64,000 nucleotides of DNA from Candidatus Peribacteria bacterium RIFCSPHIGHO2_01_FULL_51_35 (GTDB lineage: Bacteria > Patescibacteriota > Gracilibacteria > Peribacterales > Peribacteraceae), in contig MFXP01000004.1 in assembly GCA_001787535.1 (NCBI GenBank), positions 174,652 to 238,651 of the forward strand, in the 5' to 3' direction. The notes beneath the pieces were generated by a model. It did no database searches. It was not told the DNA's origin and was given only the letters and a program-made list of their open reading frames with translations. Shown piece after piece: positions 25,038 through 34,353 of the stretch (the first letter of the stretch is position 1; every line of letters starts with the position of its first letter). The position numbers and the translations under genes were made by a program.

Positions 25038-27424
25038 TGTTTCCCTTCCTCTCTCATCGCGGTGTCCTCGGCTTGAATGCGCGCAATTTGCTCTACATCA
25101 AGCCATTTAATCCACGCAAGGCCGTTGCCTTTGCCGATGATAAATTGAAGACGAAAGCGTACCTTGCGGCGCGCGGTATCCCCGTCGCGAAGATCTACGG
25201 AAAGATCGAGTCTCGAAAACAACTCAAGAGTTTTGACTTTTCTTCGCTTCCGGATGAGTGCGTGCTCAAACCGAACTACGGTTCGGGTGGCGAAGGCATT
25301 TTGATCCTCAAAGGCAGGAAAGATGGCAGGTTTTTGGAACAGGGCAAGCGTCCCATCTCGGAAGAAGCGCTCCGAGAACACATCGAAGACATTTTAGACG
25401 GCAAATTTTCCGTGAACGGGCGAACGGATACCGCCTTCTTCGAAAAAATCCTGGTCTCGGACCCCGCCTTTGCGCCGTTCCGCCCCAGCGGTCTTCCCGA
25501 TGTGCGCATCGTTGTGTTCAACCTCGTTCCCGTCATGGCGATGCTCCGCGTCCCGACGGCCGAAAGTCGCGGCAAAGCGAATGTGCACCTGGGGGGCATC
25601 GGCATTGGCATCGACATTGCCAAAGGCATCACCACCCATGCCACGCAATACAACCGCATCGTAATGGAAATGCCGAACGGCGCCTCGCCGGCGGGTGTCG
25701 AAATTCCACATTGGGAAGAGCTTCTGCTCATCGCTTCGCGCATCCAGCAGATCACGAACATAGGTTACTTGGCCGTGGATCTGACGATCGATGTCGAACA
25801 GGGGCCGGTGCTCTTGGAAGTGAATGCGCGTGCGGGTCTCATGCTGCAAGTTGCGAACCTGGCTCCGCTTCGTGCCCGGCTCGAGCGCGTTTCCGGACTC
25901 CGTGTGAGCTCACCCGAAAAAGCAGTGCGCATCTCTCAAGATTTGTTTGGAGAAAAAGTGGGGAAGAAGAAGCGCGATGTTGCCGCAGCGGAACGTCCCG
26001 TTCTTGGCACGCATGAAATCATCACGATTGCCGGTGATGGCGTGAATGTGGAAGTAATGAGTATGGTGGATCCCGGACAGGAACGGACGGTGTTCTCGCC
26101 CGCATTGATTGAGGAATTGGTGCCTGTGGGAGCGGCAGAAATGAAAGATCGAATGGAAAACACATATCTCGTGAAGTTTTCGCTCCAGGGAAAGAAGATC
26201 CAAACTGTCGTGCAGGAAGGCGAGACCCCCGAGGATTTTCGCGCCGTCATTGGGCGACGCGATCTCATGGGCTTTCTCATCGACCCGTCCAAGGAAAAAG
26301 AGGAGTCGCGTTCCAGCGTAACCGTCAAAGAAGATGCGCGCGCAGTCGATCGGTTGCTCTCGCAAGGGGACAGGATGCTGATGCTCCTGAAATACCTCAA
26401 ACCTGTGAATCTCTCAGAGGAGAGAGTGAAACTGCGTGCCCATCACAATTACAATCCGACCTTTACGTATCGTGAACTCCCGGAAGATGTGCGAGAAATG
26501 GAGCAGCGACTTTCGGCAGTCTCCCCGGAAGATTCACCACTGGGAGTTTTGCAGGAAAAGAAACGTCGGGAACTCCTTATGCGCATTTCTCTCCTCCAAT
26601 CACGGGGAGATGCCATCCGTTTCACACAGGCATCCTCCGCACTCTTCGGTGCACCCAGCGCTGCGTTGCAGGCGCATGCTGCAGCTTTCCTGGCCACGCA
26701 AGCCGCTTGTGATCTCCCTGCGGCGGAAGGCAAGATCTTTTCTGAGGAAGATGCCGCACCCTTCTTCATCGAAGCATTGGAGACGCATGGCATGCACGAT
26801 TGGCAGGTGGCGGTGCGACCCACCGTCATTGCAGATTGCACCGTGGGAAATAAGCGTGTGTACCTGAGGGCAGGTGCCACGTTTACTGCAGCCCGCATCT
26901 CCGCACTCATTGCACACGAGATCGAAACCCATGCACTGACACAGGAGAACGGTACACATCAACCCTTTGAGCTCTTCCGCTACGGATGTGCCAACTATCT
27001 GGAAACGCAGGAAGGACTGGCCGTCTTCAATCAAAACAGAGTGCTCTCGCCGTACCATGAGAAGTGCTACGCACCTGCCCGCAATGTTCTCTCCGTTGCC
27101 TTTGCGCTCAGCCACACCTTCGCAGACACGCGTTTATTCTTGGAAGAATTCTGCGGCTACCGTCCCGAGCGTGCACTCACCATCGCTCTCAAATTAAAAC
27201 GAGGACTGGGTGATACGGCGGAACCCGGTTGTTTCACCAAAGATCTCGTGTACTTCCGTGGACTGCAGGCAGTAGAACATTTCGTGCATGCAGGAGGAGA
27301 TCTCCGTCGACTCTACGTGGGCAAAATCGCTATCGAAGATTTGGCACTGGTAGAACAAGTGCCGGGAATGAAGAAACCGGTCGTGCTGCCGGAGTACTTG
27401 CAGGGGGAGAAGAAAAAGGATTGA
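25037..27424 (+). CDS. Triple fusion: RimK-like ATP-grasp ligase, retropepsin-like domain, DUF1704 (QEGLA) metalloprotease
   Basis: A 795-residue protein with three modules. Residues 1-310 are an alpha-L-glutamate-ligase-like ATP-grasp domain (GLNARNLLYIKPFNPRKAV, ADDKLKTKAYLAARGIP, LKPNYGSGGEGI, LLEVNARAGLMLQ). Residues about 325-420 resemble RimB-type retropepsin-like proteins (SMVDPGQERTVFS in place of DTG; VIGRRDLMGFLIDPS). Residues about 440-795 are DUF1704: zinc motif HEIETHAL near 628 and QEGLA near 658. In other bacteria these are separate neighbouring genes along with the 7TM protein, so the fusion supports one shared pathway, perhaps adding and removing glutamate or other residues on a peptide or protein. 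The start is the ATG overlapping the S23 stop. Confidence 0.82.
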   Translation: MFPFLSHRGVLGLNARNLLYIKPFNPRKAVAFADDKLKTKAYLAARGIPVAKIYGKIESRKQLKSFDFSSLPDECVLKPNYGSGGEGILILKGRKDGRFLEQGKRPISEEALREHIEDILDGKFSVNGRTDTAFFEKILVSDPAFAPFRPSGLPDVRIVVFNLVPVMAMLRVPTAESRGKANVHLGGIGIGIDIAKGITTHATQYNRIVMEMPNGASPAGVEIPHWEELLLIASRIQQITNIGYLAVDLTIDVEQGPVLLEVNARAGLMLQVANLAPLRARLERVSGLRVSSPEKAVRISQDLFGEKVGKKKRDVAAAERPVLGTHEIITIAGDGVNVEVMSMVDPGQERTVFSPALIEELVPVGAAEMKDRMENTYLVKFSLQGKKIQTVVQEGETPEDFRAVIGRRDLMGFLIDPSKEKEESRSSVTVKEDARAVDRLLSQGDRMLMLLKYLKPVNLSEERVKLRAHHNYNPTFTYRELPEDVREMEQRLSAVSPEDSPLGVLQEKKRRELLMRISLLQSRGDAIRFTQASSALFGAPSAALQAHAAAFLATQAACDLPAAEGKIFSEEDAAPFFIEALETHGMHDWQVAVRPTVIADCTVGNKRVYLRAGATFTAARISALIAHEIETHALTQENGTHQPFELFRYGCANYLETQEGLAVFNQNRVLSPYHEKCYAPARNVLSVAFALSHTFADTRLFLEEFCGYRPERALTIALKLKRGLGDTAEPGCFTKDLVYFRGLQAVEHFVHAGGDLRRLYVGKIAIEDLALVEQVPGMKKPVVLPEYLQGEKKKD

Positions 27425-27513
27425 TTCCTTGCGGACGTTGATACTTTCATTGTGTTTGGCGATTTTGTTCTTTCGTGCGATTTTTAAGATTGCATCAAGC
27501 TGTACATAATAAT

Positions 27514-27616
27514 AATGGCGTCCTCTCTCCCTGTAGGGAGGGAGACAGAGAGAGGGTTTTCAATAAATTTATCTAAACCCTCTCCCTGTCCCTCCCCCTT
27601 GGAGGGGGAGGGAACG
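27514..27616. repeat. GA/CT-rich palindromic element, copy 2
   Basis: Starts AATGGCGTCC, then a CTCTCCCT/AGGGAGGGAG hairpin, GAGAGAGGGTT, the loop TTCAATAAATTTATCTAAA, ACCCTCTCCC, and a CCTCCCCC/GGGGGAGG hairpin, ending GGAACGCGATT. It is closely related to the copy at 40110. The rest of the 27425-27664 gap shows no gene. It lies between convergent genes. Confidence 0.88.
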
Positions 27617-27664
27617 CGATTAAAGTATCACTTTAGTTTTTGCTTCATTGAGATGATTAGATTC

Positions 27665-28675
27665 TCAGAATGCATTCTCCCACTCCACTTGCGTCAGTGA
27701 AGGAATCACCGTCAACCATGTTTGACCTCGTGCAAGGGTCAAAGAATCACCGTCCAGTGTTTTGAAGGTGAACCATTTGTCCAAATTGTTCCTTTCCCAG
27801 CGGGCACGTTCCACTGTTCCTCCGCGGAAGAGGAGAGCATTGCCTCTGCCGATCAATGGGATCGAAAGACGACCGTACTCACCGATGGATTCAATGGGAA
27901 TTTCCAGAATGAGCACATTCATCGGTTTCGCAGCACTCATGGTGATGCCGTTTTCGCGGATGTATCCTTGTGAGAACACATCGTGCGTGTAGCGCGTGTT
28001 GTGTGCGGGATTTCTATAGTCGATGTAAATGGTGAGCGCACCCGAACGACTCTGCATACCGCCCGTGTCGTACGGCGGCCAGCGAATGTTGGCAGTGCCG
28101 GCTTTTTTGACGAGTGTCAGTGCATCGGCATGATCAATGAAAAGATTGTGCGGTGCGGGAATGCCATCGTCGCGCACGAATTCCTTGGGAAGACCGAGTC
28201 CGTTGATGGCTGCGATGCCAGCGGATCCCGCTCTCTCAAACGCTTCCGGACTGCCTCCCGCATGCAGAATCGGCGTTTTCCACGGCAGGATGGTATCGAC
28301 AAAATACGGTCGCAGGGAGCGCACGGGACCGAGCAACGCCGGGACATTGGCCGTATCGAACGTCAGGAGGAAACGCGTTATGAATCCTTCCACAGGATAC
28401 TCCTGAATGAGCAGCGCCTCCGCCAGACCTTGGTGATACGGGCGCGCATCCTCGTGGTTTTCGACGATCAGCGAGAAGAGACTGCGCTCGCGCGTGCCCA
28501 CGGGCAGCAGGTTCAGGCGCGAGAGCACATCGCTGATGTTTCTTCCTCTCAGCCCCACATACCCCGATGCGTCCTCCGAACGATTGGCTTCGGTGGCAGC
28601 GGATAGCAGAAGAGCACCCGTGGCACACACGAAGACGATGCACATTCCTGCGAAGAGACGGGACGGAAATCGCAT
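27665..28675 (-). CDS. DUF3048 (YerB-like) exported protein
   Basis: A 336-residue protein with an N-terminal membrane or signal segment (MRFPSRLFAGMCIVFVCATGALLLS) followed by the two-part DUF3048 body: SLIVENHEDARPYHQGLAEALLIQEYPVEGFITRFLLTFD, LLGPVRSLRPYFVD and the C-terminal WTFKTLDGDSLTLARGQTWLTVIPS-like region. Family members are exported and their role is unknown. The start at 28675 leaves 13 nt to the stop of rplY upstream, so they are probably one transcript. A longer frame reaching upstream overlaps rplY and is rejected. Confidence 0.85.
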   Translation of the reverse strand: MRFPSRLFAGMCIVFVCATGALLLSAATEANRSEDASGYVGLRGRNISDVLSRLNLLPVGTRERSLFSLIVENHEDARPYHQGLAEALLIQEYPVEGFITRFLLTFDTANVPALLGPVRSLRPYFVDTILPWKTPILHAGGSPEAFERAGSAGIAAINGLGLPKEFVRDDGIPAPHNLFIDHADALTLVKKAGTANIRWPPYDTGGMQSRSGALTIYIDYRNPAHNTRYTHDVFSQGYIRENGITMSAAKPMNVLILEIPIESIGEYGRLSIPLIGRGNALLFRGGTVERARWERNNLDKWFTFKTLDGDSLTLARGQTWLTVIPSLTQVEWENAF

Positions 28676-28688
28676 GATGAGAGGTGAA

Positions 28689-29411
28689 TTATTTCTTGCC
28701 TGCCTTTTTCTCTTCCACTTTCGCTTCTTTGGCCGGTGCACCGGCACCCTCCGGATTTCCGGGGATGACACCTCCTGCCTTCGGTGGCTCACCTTCGGTA
28801 GCCGCTGCTGCTGCAGCAACTTCTTCCGCAGTCGGTGTGGGCGGTGCAATCTCTTCCACGGCGCGCGGTTCTTGAACGATGGCAAGCACCATGTCCTTGG
28901 CATCCATCACTGTGACACCTTTGGGCACCGTGAGATCGGCGACCGTTACGGAATCGTGGAACGCCACGAGCTTCGCAATGTTCACGGGAAGATCGTGCGG
29001 CAGATCTCCCGGCAGGGAGCGGACGCGTACATGGTGGTGTGATGCGACAAAGATCGCTCCAAGTTCCTTGCACGCAGGCGCTTCGCCTTCGAAACGCACG
29101 GGCACTTCCGCCTCGATCTCTTTCTTCATGTTTACGGCGTAGAAATCCACGTGGATCTCCCGTCCGGAAACGGGATGAAAACTCACGGCCTTGAACAGCA
29201 CCGGGAGCGTCTTTCCATCAATATCCAGCTCCACAAGCGTGCTTTCCCCGGCCTTGGCAAATGCCTTATGGAGAGGAACAAGATCGCACTGAATGGCCAT
29301 GTTCTTCACTTCATTGCCGTAGACAATGCACGGCACCGCACCGGCCTTACGCACATGCTTGGCGGAAACCTTGTCGGGGATTGCCTTTCCTTTGAGGGTT
29401 ATCTTGTCCAT
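28689..29411 (-). CDS. rplY: Ribosomal protein bL25, long (CTC) form
   Basis: A 240-residue bL25 protein that binds 5S rRNA in the large subunit. The N-terminal L25 domain (ITLKGKAIPDKVSAKHVRKAGAVPCIVYGNEVKN) is followed by the C-terminal TL5/CTC beta domain (VPVRFEGEAPACKELGAIFVASHHHVRVRSLPGDLP) and a long Ala/Glu/Pro-rich acidic-basic tail ending KKAGKK. The tail is low-complexity and unlikely to be part of the fold. The start at 29411 is the standard family start. Confidence 0.92.
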   Translation of the reverse strand: MDKITLKGKAIPDKVSAKHVRKAGAVPCIVYGNEVKNMAIQCDLVPLHKAFAKAGESTLVELDIDGKTLPVLFKAVSFHPVSGREIHVDFYAVNMKKEIEAEVPVRFEGEAPACKELGAIFVASHHHVRVRSLPGDLPHDLPVNIAKLVAFHDSVTVADLTVPKGVTVMDAKDMVLAIVQEPRAVEEIAPPTPTAEEVAAAAAATEGEPPKAGGVIPGNPEGAGAPAKEAKVEEKKAGKK

Positions 29412-29494
29412 AAGAGAGACCAGAGAGTACGGTAAACGGCGAAACAGGTCAATACAACGAATGTTGGCATGATGTACCGCACAGATTGATTCTT

Positions 29495-29530
29495 TTGTAG
29501 AGACGCCCCGCATATGCGGGGTCCCTACAA
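29495..29530. repeat. 36-bp imperfect palindrome of the GTAGAG family
   Basis: The left arm TTGTAGAGACGCCCCGCA meets its near-perfect reverse complement (TATGCGGGGTCCCTACAA). The ends TTGTAG/CTACAA match those of the 36-bp palindromes at 1824 and 63109, but the core differs. It lies between the tandem glycosyltransferase and rplY genes, 8 bp after the glycosyltransferase stop (both on the minus strand). Confidence 0.85.
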
Positions 29531-29537
29531 CGATGGA

Positions 29538-30359
29538 TCACATTCGAGGCAAAGGCATTCCTCGCCACTTCCAAAAATACCTGCACGCACTGGCAATATG
29601 GGCTCTGCCGGTTTTTCTCAGGAGCATCGAAAAAGCATTCATTTCACTCAGCCTCCGTTTCCTGTCCACCGCCACAGCACTTGGGAAGTAGACGACACGC
29701 TTGCCTTGTTCCCAGCAGGTGCGGCACAGATCTATGTCTTCGAAGAAGAGGAAGTATCGGGGATCAAACCCTCCGATTTGTTGCACAAAATCGCGCCGCA
29801 TGAGCAAACACCCTCCCACCACCCAATCGGCGTCACGTTCCTCATCAATCGATTGATCGAGCTGCAGGTACTTTTTGAGACGATGCGGAAAAAGCGATCG
29901 TAAAAACGTGCGTTTGATGAGGACATCCCACGGACCGGGGAACGATCGCACCGAATGGCGCACGGTGCCGTCATCATGGATCAATTTGGGTGCAAGGATC
30001 CCAATACTCGGATCACTCTGCATTTTATTGATCATCTTTTCGAGCGCGTCGGGTTTGAGTTTCTTATCCGGATTATTGATGAGGATGTATGTGCCGTGTG
30101 CATGCGCAATGCCCAGGCCATAGCCTTGTCCGAAGCCTCGATTCATCGATGATTCCAAAATCCGCACATCAGCGAATCCTTGTAATCGAGCGTGCAGAAT
30201 TCCGATGGAGTCATCATCCGAATGATTATCCACAACCAAGATCTCCATCGAGTGTTTCATGGTCTGTGCTTTCAACGCTCGCACACACTCCACTGCGGAA
30301 AGTCCGGAGCGGAAGTTTAAGATGATTGCCGTGACGAGGGGATGAGGGGAATCCGACAT
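29538..30359 (-). CDS. Family 2 glycosyltransferase (rhamnosyltransferase-like)
   Basis: A 273-residue GT-A enzyme. TAIILNFRSGLSAVECVRAL is the nucleotide-sugar-binding start, ILVVDNHSDDDS the first Asp motif, YILINNPDKKLKPDALEKM the variant DxD region, and WVVGGCLLMRRDFVQQIGGFDPRYFLFFEDIDLCRTCWEQG the acceptor-side signature with the ED motif. Closest in pattern to WbbL-type rhamnosyltransferases of cell-surface polysaccharides. TATACT lies 8 nt before the start at 30359. Donor and acceptor are unknown. Confidence 0.88.
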   Translation of the reverse strand: MSDSPHPLVTAIILNFRSGLSAVECVRALKAQTMKHSMEILVVDNHSDDDSIGILHARLQGFADVRILESSMNRGFGQGYGLGIAHAHGTYILINNPDKKLKPDALEKMINKMQSDPSIGILAPKLIHDDGTVRHSVRSFPGPWDVLIKRTFLRSLFPHRLKKYLQLDQSIDEERDADWVVGGCLLMRRDFVQQIGGFDPRYFLFFEDIDLCRTCWEQGKRVVYFPSAVAVDRKRRLSEMNAFSMLLRKTGRAHIASACRYFWKWRGMPLPRM

Positions 30360-30434
30360 GTGCGAGAAGTATACCTTTGCACACAGCAAAAACCCCTTGT
30401 CTAGAGCACAGCGCACTATGCCCTACGCGGGTAC

Positions 30435-30468
30435 TTGACAATATAAATTTTAGTTTTAACATAACACC
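30435..30468 (+). promoter_or_regulatory. Leaderless promoter, full -35/-10
   Basis: TTGACA (30435-30440), a 16-nt spacer, TAACAT (30457-30462), then AACACC and the ATG at 30469. Both boxes and the 6-nt distance to the start codon make this one of the clearest leaderless promoters in the window. Confidence 0.75.
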
Positions 30469-31497
30469 ATGACTGAAAATCTTATTCCGCAAGGCGAACA
30501 GGAAAGGCCGCAAACTGAAGGCCAGATGGCGAAAGCACTTCTTGCGGAAACTTTACTCGCGAAAGGCAATTACTTTCGTGCATTTCTGTACTATGAAGAG
30601 GCTGGTGTTCATCTTGATACTAGCACCCTGCTGAAACTTGCTAAGGGACTGGAGAGAGATGGCATGGAACGTCATGCAAAAATAATCGCAAGAATTTATT
30701 GTACATTGGACGATCAGAAAAATCTCAAGAGATGTGCTGAGGCTGCGCGTAAGTTTAAATACTATGACACCGCTATTGAGGCCTATCTGGGAATGAAATC
30801 TCCGCTCTCTCCCGATGAAGTTGAGGAATTTGCTCAGGAAGCTTTACAGAGAGATCCTAGCGTAATAAGGGGAGTGAAAAAGCTCTATGAACACTTGGGA
30901 GTCCAAGTCCCTGAAGATGTGTGGTTGGATTGGGGAAACAAAATTTGGACGAGAGTTCTAGGTCGAAAAGATCACTATGATAAGTACTTTTACGGCTCCC
31001 CTTACAGAGAAGAGCTACAAGGTGCTGCATACGCATTTCATCTAGGAGGCAACAGAGAGAAAATGATGGAGTGCATTGATTACGCTATCAAGAACAATGA
31101 GCCATGGATTGGCTACAAGATTTGTAAAGAAGTTGGTGGAGAGGGAACAAGAGAGCGAATGGAGGAAATCGCAAGGAAGGCTTTGGAAGTAAATGATAAT
31201 TTTAGCAGTACTCGACTCGAGAGCGCGCTAAACGCCTTTAGCGAACTCGGCATCCCACCTCCCAAGAAGGACGTACTTCGACTTGCAAAGAAACTTGGTA
31301 AAGAAGCAGGCAAGATTCAGACAGATCTAAAATTACAGATACGTGCCTACGAAGTTGTCGGGGCAGCGGACGAACTTCAAACGCTCGCTGAAAAATTGAT
31401 CGATAAAGACGATAATGGCGCTGCACTTCAAGTTCTCCAAAGTGTTGCGCGCTTGCAGTTGAAAGCGATCTTAGAAGAGAGACGTGAAGAGCAATAA
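30469..31497 (+). CDS. TPR-like helical repeat protein
   Basis: A 342-residue, almost wholly helical protein. Repeated helix pairs look like TPR or SEL1-like units (for example ALLAETLLAKGNYFRAFLYYEEAGV, AAYAFHLGGNREKMMECIDYAIKNNEPWIGYKI, AALQVLQSVARLQLK). No signal peptide or membrane segment, so probably cytoplasmic. TPR proteins act as interaction scaffolds; no partner is suggested by the neighbours. Its A/T-richer codons differ slightly from the flanking genes. It stands alone with its own strong promoter. Confidence 0.75.
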   Translation: MTENLIPQGEQERPQTEGQMAKALLAETLLAKGNYFRAFLYYEEAGVHLDTSTLLKLAKGLERDGMERHAKIIARIYCTLDDQKNLKRCAEAARKFKYYDTAIEAYLGMKSPLSPDEVEEFAQEALQRDPSVIRGVKKLYEHLGVQVPEDVWLDWGNKIWTRVLGRKDHYDKYFYGSPYREELQGAAYAFHLGGNREKMMECIDYAIKNNEPWIGYKICKEVGGEGTRERMEEIARKALEVNDNFSSTRLESALNAFSELGIPPPKKDVLRLAKKLGKEAGKIQTDLKLQIRAYEVVGAADELQTLAEKLIDKDDNGAALQVLQSVARLQLKAILEERREEQ

Positions 31498-31783
31498 AAG
31501 GACATTCCATCCTGTTGCCGTGCTCACCTCCATCTGGTGGTTAACAGAGTGGGAGCGCACCACTTGCCCCAAACGCCTTTGGAGGTTCACACGTTCCCAA
31601 TGCAATCTCTTTGCTGCACTGGGTCGTTTGATATGCGAGGGGAGAGAAGGCTGCTGATTGATTGTTTCCATTGCCTCAGCTTAAGGAGTATTTCGGCTCC
31701 GCAGCACTTGCATCTTATCATAAAAATGCAATAATTATATTAGTTGGCAACCAGCCCCCTGTTCTTTTATAAGGAGAAGTAAG

Positions 31784-32065
31784 ATGAACAAGCTAAAGTT
31801 AAATCTCGTTATCTGGCGAGACGGCGGTGGGAGTTTGGAGTTTCACTTTTGTGAACCAGGGGAAGACTCAGAGGCTCCAAAAGATTATGAAGTGGTCCAC
31901 TGCGCTCCCGTGGAATTTGACCATCAGATTCTGCAAGATGCGTTCGAGACGCTCGTACATCTTGACCGCAAGGTTGTCCAAGGGAATGAGATCGAATCAC
32001 CATTCATGGAGGTATTGCTCACCATGGTTGAGGCAGGCTATAAAGCTGCTCTCAAAAGTGAGTAG
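31784..32065 (+). CDS. Small acidic protein of unknown function
   Basis: A 93-residue protein (MNKLKLNLVIWRDGGGSLEFHF...), not recognised. It has a clear Shine-Dalgarno (AAGGAGA, 7 nt before ATG), which is unusual in this window, and its own terminator at 32083. The pattern of strands then a C-terminal helix (FMEVLLTMVEAGYKAAL) suggests a small alpha/beta fold. The 286 bases upstream (31498-31783) hold a TTGCAT...TAATTATAT promoter-like stretch and no other convincing gene. Confidence 0.65.
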   Translation: MNKLKLNLVIWRDGGGSLEFHFCEPGEDSEAPKDYEVVHCAPVEFDHQILQDAFETLVHLDRKVVQGNEIESPFMEVLLTMVEAGYKAALKSE

Positions 32066-32082
32066 CCTCTGCCAACAAAAAA

Positions 32083-32118
32083 GCCTCCATGTCAGGGATG
32101 ACAATGGAGGCATTTTAT
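32083..32118. terminator. Intrinsic terminator between convergent genes
   Basis: GCCTCCAT (32083-32090), a 13-nt loop, ATGGAGGC (32104-32111), then TTTTATT. AAAAAA precedes the stem, so it can work in both directions for the small acidic-protein gene and for hppA. Confidence 0.9.
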
Positions 32119-32127
32119 TATTGGCAA

Positions 32128-34242
32128 TTACATAAAGAGTGCCGCCAACGCTAGCGTCAACGTCGAGAACAATTTGATCAACACGTGCAAGCTTGGGCCG
32201 GCCGTGTCCTTGAACGGATCGCCAACGGTGTCGCCCGTAACGGCAGCCTGGTGTGCAGGACTCCTCTTGCCGCCGTGGTGTCCGGTTTCGATGAATTTCT
32301 TTGCATTGTCCCATGCGCCGCCGGCGTTATTCATGTAGGCAGCCAAGAGCACGCCGGTGATGGTGCCGACCATCAAGAGACCGGCGACTGCTTCTGCGCG
32401 GAAGATGAGACCAACGACGATCGGTGAGGCAACAGCCACGATGCCCGGGAGGATCATTTCTTTCAGAGCTGCTTTCGTGGCGATGTCCACGGCAGCGGCG
32501 TAGTCCGGTAACTCCGTTCCTGCCATGATTCCTTTCTTCTCGCGGAATTGTTTGCGGACTTCCTCCACAATCACGCCTGCGGCGCGGCCGACGGCGCGGA
32601 TGGTGAGAGACGTGAAGAAGAAGACGACCATGGCGCCCAAGAATGCGCCTACGAAGACTTCCACTTTCGCCAAGTCCACGACGGTCATATGCACTTCTTC
32701 CAAGAATGCGGAGAAAAGAAGGAAGGCGGCCAGAGCGGCGGAGCCGACGGCGTAGCCTTTTGTCAGTGCTTTTGTCGTGTTGCCTGCGGAGTCCAATTCA
32801 TCTGTCACCACGCGCATCTCCTCCGGTGCTTTGCTCATTTCCACGATGCCTCCGGCGTTGTCTGTGATCGGTCCGAACATATCCATAGCAAGGACGTAGC
32901 CGACGACCGCAAGCATTCCCATGGTGGCAACGGCTGTGCCGTAGAGGCCGCCCGTGGGCAGACCCGTTTGTTCACCGAACCAGTAGGAAAGGAAGAGTGC
33001 AGTACATACCGTCAGCACCGAGAGTCCCGTGGACTCCATACCAATGGCCGTGCCCGAGATGATGTTCGTTGCATGTCCCGTCGTGCTGGCCTGTGCAATT
33101 GCTTGGACAGGGCGGTGCTGTTTGCCTGTGTAGTAATCCGTGATGTATACGAATGCGATGCTGGTGAGTACACCTGTGACTCCTGCGAAGAAGTACCAGA
33201 CGGCAGAGTTCGTTAGACTTACGTTCATAATGGCAGCCAATGTGGATGCATGCTGTTGATCCGTAAGCATCAGCGCGGAGCAGATGTAGAGAGCCGCAGT
33301 CGTGAGGATGGCCGTCACCCAGAAGCCGCGTGTCATTGCTTTCATGGGAGCTTCGCCTTTCTTTGCCTTTACCGAGTACACACCAATGATGGCTGCAACC
33401 AAACCGATGGCGCGCAGCACCAAGGGGAAGAGGATTCCTTTGAGGCCGAAGACGGGGTAGAGGGCAACACCCAAGACCATCGCTCCGATGTTTTCTGCAG
33501 AGATGGATTCAAAAAGATCCGCACCGCGACCTGCGCAGTCACCGACGTTGTCACCAACCAAGTCGGCAATGACGGCGGGGTTTCTTGGATCATCCTCCGG
33601 AATGCCTGCTTCGATCTTTCCAACGAGATCCGCACCGACATCCGCAGCCTTTGTGTAGATGCCTCCTCCCAACTGTGCGAAGAGGGCCACAAAGCTGGCT
33701 CCGAATCCGTAACCGACGATGAGGGAAGGAATCTGATCCGGTGTGAGATCAAAACCGACGCGGTACAGCAGGTAGAGTCCGCTGATGCCAAGCAGCGAGA
33801 GTGCCGTGATGACGATCGCAGACACCGTGCCGCCACGCAGAGCCATCTGCAAAGCGGCATTCAGTCCTTTGTCCGCAACACCGGCGGTCTTCAAGTTCGC
33901 TTTGGTGGCAACAACCATGCTCACGATGCCGGCAAGTCCGGAGAGCAATGCTCCCAGCAGGAACGATCCTCCCACTTCCATGCCCCGCGTCCAGCCTTCT
34001 TCTCCACCCGTCAGTCCGTAGACCACGGTGATGCCCACGCCGACCACCAGCGACAGGATGGCAATGGTGCGGTACTGGCGGCGGATGAATGCGCGCGCAC
34101 CCGTAGCGATGGCGGCTGCCACTTTTTGCATGGCGGCGGTGCCATCACCTGCGGAGGTGACGCCTTTCCAAAAAACAAGACTGTAGAAGAGTCCTGCGAT
34201 CGCGATGACCGGTGCCAGGAGCTCGAGTGAAAGTGTACTCAT
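32128..34242 (-). CDS. hppA: Membrane-bound proton-pumping pyrophosphatase
   Basis: A 704-residue membrane pyrophosphatase that couples hydrolysis of PPi to H+ (or Na+) pumping. About 16 transmembrane helices. The substrate motifs are present: [51 protein letters not shown] (in pieces) and the C-terminal [12 protein letters not shown]. The segment [12 protein letters not shown] has Lys where K+-dependent enzymes have Ala, which points to the K+-independent subclass and therefore H+ pumping. In a small fermentative genome it would recover energy from biosynthetic PPi. Confidence 0.96.
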   Translation of the reverse strand: MSTLSLELLAPVIAIAGLFYSLVFWKGVTSAGDGTAAMQKVAAAIATGARAFIRRQYRTIAILSLVVGVGITVVYGLTGGEEGWTRGMEVGGSFLLGALLSGLAGIVSMVVATKANLKTAGVADKGLNAALQMALRGGTVSAIVITALSLLGISGLYLLYRVGFDLTPDQIPSLIVGYGFGASFVALFAQLGGGIYTKAADVGADLVGKIEAGIPEDDPRNPAVIADLVGDNVGDCAGRGADLFESISAENIGAMVLGVALYPVFGLKGILFPLVLRAIGLVAAIIGVYSVKAKKGEAPMKAMTRGFWVTAILTTAALYICSALMLTDQQHASTLAAIMNVSLTNSAVWYFFAGVTGVLTSIAFVYITDYYTGKQHRPVQAIAQASTTGHATNIISGTAIGMESTGLSVLTVCTALFLSYWFGEQTGLPTGGLYGTAVATMGMLAVVGYVLAMDMFGPITDNAGGIVEMSKAPEEMRVVTDELDSAGNTTKALTKGYAVGSAALAAFLLFSAFLEEVHMTVVDLAKVEVFVGAFLGAMVVFFFTSLTIRAVGRAAGVIVEEVRKQFREKKGIMAGTELPDYAAAVDIATKAALKEMILPGIVAVASPIVVGLIFRAEAVAGLLMVGTITGVLLAAYMNNAGGAWDNAKKFIETGHHGGKRSPAHQAAVTGDTVGDPFKDTAGPSLHVLIKLFSTLTLALAALFM

Positions 34243-34353
34243 AGAAAAAGTGAGGAGAGAACGGGCAAGTATGACATTGCCAAAGTGCGCTTGAGCCTAC
34301 GGAAAAGCCTCCAAAAAGGCAAGGCAGGCACAAAGGCGTTGTATGATGCAGAT

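Noticed and set aside
32548-34230. 222- and 326-residue plus-strand frames opposite hppA
   Set aside because: His/Cys/Arg-rich shadows of the membrane pyrophosphatase.
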